DNA from: Eubacteriales Family XIII. Incertae Sedis bacterium
GTDB lineage: Bacteria; Bacillota; Clostridia; Peptostreptococcales; Anaerovoracaceae
Length of the DNA stretch: 10,699 nt
NCBI GenBank assembly: GCA_031276775.1
Contig: JAISML010000197.1
Location: 1-10,699, forward strand
Reading direction: 5' to 3'
Shown here: positions 5,878-10,699 of the stretch, piece by piece
Position numbering within the stretch: position 1 is the stretch's first letter
How the letters are laid out: every line of letters begins with the position of its first letter
Notes under the pieces: model-generated
Databases searched by the model: none
What the model saw: only the letters and a program-made list of their open reading frames with translations
What the model was told of the DNA's origin: nothing
Translations under genes and position numbers: made by a program

Positions 5878-6480
5878 TCATCGAACGCTTTCGGCTTTCG
5901 GTTTGTTTCGAAAAATGACCTTGAATATCGGGAAGAAAACCCAAAAGGATATGACGCTGTTTATAAACATGGTGATGAAATCCGCGAGCGTTCGGCCGAA
6001 GTCTCCCGCACCCGCGATCAACGACGAATAAACGGGCGCCTTGTAAAGCCCCTGAAGCGCTCCGGCGAGCAGGGTGATCGCGACATAGGCCGCGACATAC
6101 CAAAAGGCGGCTTTGGCGACGGAATTGTTCGCTCTGAACGTGATGTTCCGCTGCGCGAAAAAATTGATCGTCTGCGCAATCGCCAGGGTGATCTCCACGG
6201 CCAGAAAATAGGCCAGACCGCCGCCGGAACCGTCCGCCCGCACAGGCCCCGCCTCATAGTTGAATACATAGTACTGCGAACCGTCCAAATCGTGACCGAC
6301 GGGGAAAGCCCTGAACGCAATATGGAGCAGATCCGTCCCGTCCAGCAGGGCTTTCAGCGTCGGCATCAAAATCAGCTGCAGCACGGTGACTCCGTTGGAA
6401 ATGATGAAGAACAGCAGAAACTGCGCCATTCCGGGGTGTTTGGATTGAAATTTCGCCCATAAGGCTTTTGGTTTCGACAT
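5878..6480 (-). CDS. GtrA-like family four-TM membrane protein
   Basis: The 200-residue protein has four predicted membrane segments at about 18-40, 89-108, 124-145 and 166-188. The second is followed by INFFAQRNITFRA, the family's conserved NFxxxRxxxF motif. GtrA-like proteins are proposed to move polyprenyl-linked sugars across the membrane for cell-surface glycan modification, although many members are uncharacterised. It is odd in having a long polar stretch of about 48 residues between TM1 and TM2 (DGTDLLHIAFRAF... to ...GSGGG), where small GtrA proteins have a short loop. The ATG at 6480 comes one base after the stop of the upstream GH3 gene, whose last codons supply AAGGTG as a ribosome site, so translation is probably coupled. 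A longer reading from 6534 would overlap the GH3 gene and is not favoured. It is last in the GH3 cluster. Confidence 0.87.
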   Translation of the reverse strand: MSKPKALWAKFQSKHPGMAQFLLFFIISNGVTVLQLILMPTLKALLDGTDLLHIAFRAFPVGHDLDGSQYYVFNYEAGPVRADGSGGGLAYFLAVEITLAIAQTINFFAQRNITFRANNSVAKAAFWYVAAYVAITLLAGALQGLYKAPVYSSLIAGAGDFGRTLADFITMFINSVISFWVFFPIFKVIFRNKPKAESVR

Positions 6481-6481
6481 T

Positions 6482-8935
6482 TTACACCTTTGGTTTGTCC
6501 GTGTCCGCCCGCGCCGCCGCAAGCAATTCCGCAAGCATCCTTTTGTTTGCTTTCGCGTTTTTGAAATGCCCTGCGATCACCGCGCGCATACCCGAAAAGA
6601 ACTGTCCGTTCACCATGCGGACGAGTCCCGCGACCATCCCGCCGCTCACCATGCCGCCCGTCAATTTGGCGATGCCCCGAAACGTCAGATTCAGCACAAA
6701 CAGCAGATTCATGTTCGGCGTCCCTGCCGTTTCGCTTTTCTCAAGGCGGCCGCTCAGCAATTTGTAAATGAATCTGGCAAGGCGGCTCTTTGCGCGCCGC
6801 ATCAGAAACAGCGGATCGTTGCTTCCGATCCATTGGCTTTCCTCCTCTTTTTCGAGGGGTCTTCCCATCAGCGCTTCAAATTCGGCGTCCGAAACCTGTC
6901 GGACATCGCCGGAAACATAGCTCGGCAGGGAAGACTCCCCGTAAGGATTCGTTTCCAAAACGCCTTTGACGCAGACAACCGTCCGCAACCTCACGGAACG
7001 GGACGAAGCGCCGATCAGGATGTGATATTCGCCTCCCTCCGTTTCCCAACGGTTCGTTTTCACGTTCCGGACGCGAAACGTTTTGTCGTCTGTGGGGATG
7101 ACGACCCGTTTGGCTTCCCCCGCTTCCAGGAATACTTTCCGGAAGCCTTTCAGTTCCTTTGCGGGACGGAACAGAACCGAATCTTTTTTTTCGACATAGA
7201 ATTGGGCGATTTCGGCGCCGGCGCGGTTCCCCGTGTTTGTGAGCGTAAAGCGGATTTCTTTTTCGTTCGCGTCGAGATCGGAATAGGCGAATGTTGTGTA
7301 GGACAGCCCGTGCCCGAACGGGAAGAGAACCGGGATATCCGCCTTGTCGTAATAGCGGTATCCCACATAGACGCTTTCCCGGTATTCCGCGTTTCGTCCG
7401 ATCGCGGGGAAATACCGGCGGGACGGCACGTCGTCATACCGCAGCGGCATCGTTTCCGACAATTTTCCGGACGGATTTACCTTGCCGGCAATCACATCGG
7501 ACAGGGCGCAGGCGCCCGCCTGACCCGGGAGGTAACAATGGACGATGGCTTTTGCACGATTTGCCCAAGGCAATTCCACCGGGCTGCCGGCGCTCAGAAT
7601 CACCGCCACGTTTGGGTTTGCCGCCTCAACCGCGCCGAACAGGGCCGTTTGATTGTCCGGCAGCCGCAGGTGCGCGCGATCTTTTCCCTCTCCTTCGTCG
7701 GTTTCATCCAATCCGAGAAACAGCAGGACGACGTCCGCGCGTCCTGCCAATGCAACAGCGCGTTCCTGCATCGTTTCGTTTTCGGCGCCGTTGCGCATAA
7801 ATCCCGCCTCCGTACCCACGGGGATCCATGGGACGGCGTCGAAGCAATCCGTGAAAAAATCCAGTTTTGTGGGATTGACCAAGCTGGAACCCGCCCCTTG
7901 GTACCGCGGCTTCAAAGCGAAATCCCCGATGACCGCAACGCGGGTTCCCTGCGCCAAAGGCAAAAGAGAGCCCTCGTTTTTCAGCAGTACGATGCTTTCG
8001 GCCGCCGCCCGCCTCGCCAAGGCGTGGTGCGCTTCTTCGTCGAAGCTGTCCGGCGGGCCGGAAACCGCCGGCTGCGTCGCGGAGATCAAATGCAAAAGCT
8101 CCCGCACCCGCCGGTTTATGATCTCCTCGGGAACCGTCCCATCCTCCGCCGCTTTGATCAATTGCCGCGCCGAATCCAAGCCGGGGGACGGCATCTCCAA
8201 GGTCGAGCCGCAAAGCACGCCCTTGACATGATCGTTGGATCCGCCCCAATCCGTGATCACGGAACCTTGAAATCCCCATTCGTTTCTCAGGATGTCCCGC
8301 AGCAGGTGAGGGTTCTCGTTCGCGTATTCGCCGTTCACTTCGTTGTAGCTCGACATGAGAGCCGCAGGCCGCGCTTCCTTGACGACGATTTCAAACGCGG
8401 TCAGATAAATTTCCCGTAGCGTCCGTTCATCCAAGACGCTGTTTGAAGACATGCGCCGCAATTCCTGGCTGTTGGCGGCGTAATGTTTGGGACAGGCGGC
8501 GACGCCGTTTTGTTGGATCCCGGAGACATAGGCGGCGGCCATCTTGCCGGACAGGTACGGGTCCTCGGAAAAATATTCAAAATTGCGGCCGCACAGGGGA
8601 TTGCGCTTGATGTTGAGACCGGGGCCCAAGAGGACATTGACCCCCTGCGCCGCCGCTTCCCTGCCTATGGCTTTCCCGATTTCCTCCGCCAAATCCGTGT
8701 CCCAGCTGTTCGCGACGGTCGCGACAGTGGGAAAGCAGGTCGCTTTTTCGGAGGGATTCAGTCCCAAATGATCGGCGGAGCCCGTCTGCCTGCGCAGCCC
8801 GTGCGGGCCGTCGGCAAGCCGGGCGGACGGTATCCCGCGCTGCGGAAAATCCCAGGTCTGCCAGATGTTTTTCCCCGAAAGAATGACGCATTTTTCCTTC
8901 AAGGTCATGTTTTTGACGATCGACTCCACATCCAT
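6482..8935 (-). CDS. Glycoside hydrolase family 3 beta-glucosidase-like enzyme (conventional domain order)
   Basis: This 817-residue protein is a retaining exo-glycosidase of GH3. There is no signal peptide, so it is probably cytoplasmic. Domain order: TIM-barrel-like domain (about 1-280) with ADGPHGLR, GRNFEYFSEDP, KHYAANSQE and the nucleophile D229 in VITDWGG; alpha/beta sandwich domain (about 300-500) with GAGSSLVNP and the EGKDR...LP motif whose E416 is the likely acid/base; fibronectin-III-like domain after FGHGLSYTTF (about 540-660); then about 130 extra residues with a hydrophobic, glycine-rich stretch (NMNLLFVLNLTFRG...GGMVSGGMVAG). Exact sugar specificity is not readable. The chosen start MDVESIVKNMTLKEK matches where GH3 proteins of this kind begin and has GGGGG 10 nt upstream. 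A GTG at 8977 overlapping the upstream stop (TAGTG, AAGGA close by) would add 14 residues and remains possible. It lies between the 4-TM gene and the GtrA-like gene. Confidence 0.93.
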   Translation of the reverse strand: MDVESIVKNMTLKEKCVILSGKNIWQTWDFPQRGIPSARLADGPHGLRRQTGSADHLGLNPSEKATCFPTVATVANSWDTDLAEEIGKAIGREAAAQGVNVLLGPGLNIKRNPLCGRNFEYFSEDPYLSGKMAAAYVSGIQQNGVAACPKHYAANSQELRRMSSNSVLDERTLREIYLTAFEIVVKEARPAALMSSYNEVNGEYANENPHLLRDILRNEWGFQGSVITDWGGSNDHVKGVLCGSTLEMPSPGLDSARQLIKAAEDGTVPEEIINRRVRELLHLISATQPAVSGPPDSFDEEAHHALARRAAAESIVLLKNEGSLLPLAQGTRVAVIGDFALKPRYQGAGSSLVNPTKLDFFTDCFDAVPWIPVGTEAGFMRNGAENETMQERAVALAGRADVVLLFLGLDETDEGEGKDRAHLRLPDNQTALFGAVEAANPNVAVILSAGSPVELPWANRAKAIVHCYLPGQAGACALSDVIAGKVNPSGKLSETMPLRYDDVPSRRYFPAIGRNAEYRESVYVGYRYYDKADIPVLFPFGHGLSYTTFAYSDLDANEKEIRFTLTNTGNRAGAEIAQFYVEKKDSVLFRPAKELKGFRKVFLEAGEAKRVVIPTDDKTFRVRNVKTNRWETEGGEYHILIGASSRSVRLRTVVCVKGVLETNPYGESSLPSYVSGDVRQVSDAEFEALMGRPLEKEEESQWIGSNDPLFLMRRAKSRLARFIYKLLSGRLEKSETAGTPNMNLLFVLNLTFRGIAKLTGGMVSGGMVAGLVRMVNGQFFSGMRAVIAGHFKNAKANKRMLAELLAAARADTDKPKV

Positions 8936-8976
8936 TTTGCGATAGCCCCCATTGCTTTTCCGCGGTACGCTTTCCA

Positions 8977-9411
8977 CTATTCCTTGCTTTTACAATCTTT
9001 GCTTTTACAATCTTTGCTCTTAAAAGTAAATCCGACCAAAAATACAAGCGCCGCAAGCGCGAACATCACAATTGTCGCGACAAACGTGTTTGAAAAAGAA
9101 AAAACATCGATTTTTCTTATGACGGCCGCCATATAGTTTGCGTTCACCGCAAGAAACAGAAAAATGCAAATGATATACGCGACCGCCGGGATTGCTTCCA
9201 ATGTGTTTATCCTTTTGACCGAGAAGACGACGTTTGCCAAAATTCCGCCGGAAGCGAAGATGATCATTGCGGCAGAATACTCATCCGTAAAGCCGGCAAT
9301 GACGCCTTTCGTTAAGTATAACACAAATCCCGCAACGGCCAACGCCAAGGCGACGACACTGCAAAAGAATTTTTTTGGATTGCTGCGTATGCTGTTTCCG
9401 ATTGTTTTCAT
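8977..9411 (-). CDS. Small four-TM membrane protein of the GH3 cluster, function unknown
   Basis: The 144-residue protein has four predicted membrane helices at about 15-34, 46-65, 72-90 and 106-128, a basic N-terminus (MKTIGNSIRSNPKKF) and a short charged C-terminal tail of KSKDC repeats. I do not recognise a named domain, although similar proteins beside permuted GH3 genes in Clostridia are familiar to me. The start at 9411 is set by GGAGGT at 9417-9422, 5 nt away. An upstream in-frame start at 9441 would extend past this site. The gene begins 48 nt after the anchored GH3 gene, and its TAG stop is 41 nt before the preferred start of the next GH3 gene. It is best read as a partner or accessory of the anchored glycosidase, by position only. 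Confidence 0.82.
   Translation of the reverse strand: MKTIGNSIRSNPKKFFCSVVALALAVAGFVLYLTKGVIAGFTDEYSAAMIIFASGGILANVVFSVKRINTLEAIPAVAYIICIFLFLAVNANYMAAVIRKIDVFSFSNTFVATIVMFALAALVFLVGFTFKSKDCKSKDCKSKE
8982..9026 (-). repeat. Three-copy 15-bp tandem repeat at the 3' end of the 4-TM gene
   Basis: Three 15-bp units (8982-8996, 8997-9011, 9012-9026) occupy the last codons. The first two differ by one base; the third is diverged at its outer end. They encode the tail KSKDC-KSKDC-KSKE. Copy-number change would keep the frame, lengthen or shorten a cytoplasmic-looking lysine/cysteine tail, and shift the distance to the next gene's start. Confidence 0.85.
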
Positions 9412-9459
9412 GGGCCACCTCCAAATCAATTGCCGAACCAACGGAAAGGTTGCGGTTTC

Positions 9460-10699
9460 TCACCTTTTGTATTTTTCCGGATGCCTTTTTTCATCCCGCT
9501 GACGGAAAAGAACCAGGGCAACCGCCGCCAAACAAATCACGCCGACAATGACGTCCGCCGTGATCAAGCTGACTTTCCAGGGGGAAATGTCATAATAGGC
9601 ATAGGCGCCCGGCGGGACATTGTTGTAGGCGTTGCTGTTCACGACGACATATGCGATGTTGTGAACGGCGTTCCGTGCGCACCATTTTGCCGTAGGCGTT
9701 GAAAGATCAAGCTCGGCGGCTTCCATTGCCATCCATATGTCATTGCCGATGCGATACCCGACGTCCGTGCTTTTGTACGGTCCCCATGTGAAATCCGTCA
9801 GCGCCATGCCGACAAACCCCCATTCGCCCCGCAGGAGTGTCGTAAGCAATGTATAACTGTTCGTGGGGGATTCCGCTCCGACAAAATTCATCGACGTCAT
9901 GATCCCCCGGCAGGCCTTCACTTCTTTCTCCGCAATTTCGCCGAGCCCGCTGTCGTAATATTTTTCCGTGCCTTTCGCGTTTTTCACGCAGAGCTCAAAC
10001 GCTTTCAGATACAGTTGGCGGAACGTCTGCTCATCGACCCAGATTGCCACGGCATCACGGTTTTCATCCGTTTCGTTCAAGACGAAATGCTTCAGATATG
10101 TCGTCAGACCGCCGTTTGTGAACGCTCCCGACACGACGGCGCTTGCGATGTGTCCCGTAAGCAAGGGATCTTCCGAATAATATTCAAAGGATCTGCCGCT
10201 GTAGGGCGTGCGGTGCAGGTTCAGGCCGGGGGCGTACCAACCGCTCAAATTGTTCGTCAGGGATTCCGCGCCCACCATCGCGCCCATTGCCTCCATCAGT
10301 TCGCGGTTCCAGGTTGCGGCCTGAACGCTGCCGCACGGATATCCGCAAGCCGTGACAGGATTGCTTGTCGTCCCCATCATGGCTGCCAATTCGTTGTTTC
10401 CGCCCCAGGTCGCCGTCAGTCCCACCGTTCCGTCGTGATCGGAGGTTTCCACTTTTCCGATGGATTCCACCGCTGCGGTTTGATAAAGACCGTGCGTGAG
10501 CAATTCGGGAATATCCTTCGATTCATAATCCAAATTGTCCAAGAGGACGTCCCACACCGGATCGTCGTATTCCAATCCGCGCAACGAACTCAGCTGAAGA
10601 CCGTTCTTCGCGTCGGCGGCAGGATTTTCGTCATGCCAGAGGATGCTTCCCTCCACTTCGCCCAACAGGGGATCCGTTTTGTAGTCAAACTTTTGAATA
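9460..10699 (-). CDS. Membrane-anchored GH3 glycosidase with permuted domain order (5' end outside window)
   Basis: Only the last 412 residues are in the window; the frame is open to the right edge. Positions below are counted from the TTG codon at 10665. What is seen is the GH3 TIM-barrel-like domain: TAAVESIGK...DHDGTVGL (about 63-83), GWYAPGLNLHRTPYSGRSFEYYSEDP (about 142-167), KHF (192-194), and the nucleophile D291 in MALTDFTWG (codon at 9793-9795). After it comes no sandwich or Fn3 domain, only about 70 residues, a single TM helix (about 365-387) and a basic tail RQRDEKRHPEKYKR. The lead-in NGLQLSSLRGLEYDDPVWDVLLDNL is the linker typical of permuted GH3 enzymes such as Ruminococcus albus beta-glucosidase, in which the sandwich domain comes first. 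The basic tail suggests an inside C-terminus with the catalytic domain outside. First visible gene of the cluster. Confidence 0.9.
   Translation of the reverse strand, partial: IQKFDYKTDPLLGEVEGSILWHDENPAADAKNGLQLSSLRGLEYDDPVWDVLLDNLDYESKDIPELLTHGLYQTAAVESIGKVETSDHDGTVGLTATWGGNNELAAMMGTTSNPVTACGYPCGSVQAATWNRELMEAMGAMVGAESLTNNLSGWYAPGLNLHRTPYSGRSFEYYSEDPLLTGHIASAVVSGAFTNGGLTTYLKHFVLNETDENRDAVAIWVDEQTFRQLYLKAFELCVKNAKGTEKYYDSGLGEIAEKEVKACRGIMTSMNFVGAESPTNSYTLLTTLLRGEWGFVGMALTDFTWGPYKSTDVGYRIGNDIWMAMEAAELDLSTPTAKWCARNAVHNIAYVVVNSNAYNNVPPGAYAYYDISPWKVSLITADVIVGVICLAAVALVLFRQRDEKRHPEKYKR

Noticed and set aside
6566..8419. Long open frame on the plus strand (617 codons) opposite the GH3 gene
   Set aside because: It is fully antisense to a GH3 gene with intact catalytic motifs. 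Its translation is low-complexity in character (rich in R, Q, H, F) with no recognisable domain, as expected opposite GC-rich coding DNA.

Overview
The window looks like a chromosomal segment from a Gram-positive, probably clostridial (Bacillota) bacterium of moderately high GC. The grounds are AAAGGAG-type Shine-Dalgarno sites, sigma-A-like promoters with 17-bp spacers, an IleS2-type isoleucyl-tRNA synthetase, an Rpn/PDDEXK_2 protein with the long C-terminal tail common in clostridia, and a glycosidase/membrane-protein cluster of a kind I associate with gut-type Clostridia. The taxonomic call is inference. No rRNA, tRNA, CRISPR array or insertion sequence was seen.

Layout. (1) 18-3314, plus strand: complete isoleucyl-tRNA synthetase (ileS) with the altered signature motif GIHH and a small repeat-expanded insertion in its editing domain. 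Everything after it is on the minus strand, so ileS is convergent with its neighbour. (2) 3315-4420: an Rpn-family PD-(D/E)XK nuclease gene. It has its own near-consensus promoter, a tandem 19-bp hairpin repeat in the leader, a strong internal ribosome site that could yield a 100-residue C-terminal protein, and a perfect 60-bp copy of an internal coding segment lying just beyond its stop codon. (3) 4490-5834: a two-gene unit of a small P-loop ATP-binding protein followed by a HAD-family phosphatase, with a clear promoter at 5806-5834. (4) 5878 to the right edge: a tightly packed cluster read leftward, namely a membrane-anchored GH3 glycosidase with permuted domain order (5' end outside the window), a 4-TM small membrane protein, a second cytoplasmic-looking GH3 beta-glucosidase, and a GtrA-like 4-TM protein whose start lies one base after the GH3 stop.

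How the genes may work together. The glycosidase cluster pairs one GH3 catalytic domain that is probably outside the membrane with one that is probably inside, plus two small four-helix membrane proteins. This suggests a membrane-linked glycoside or glycolipid handling pathway, with substrate unknown. The Rpn locus is the best candidate for an accessory defence or toxin-antitoxin-like element: nuclease, possible intragenic antitoxin, and direct repeats bracketing exactly the part that would encode the antitoxin. The rest is ordinary housekeeping or conserved hypothetical content.
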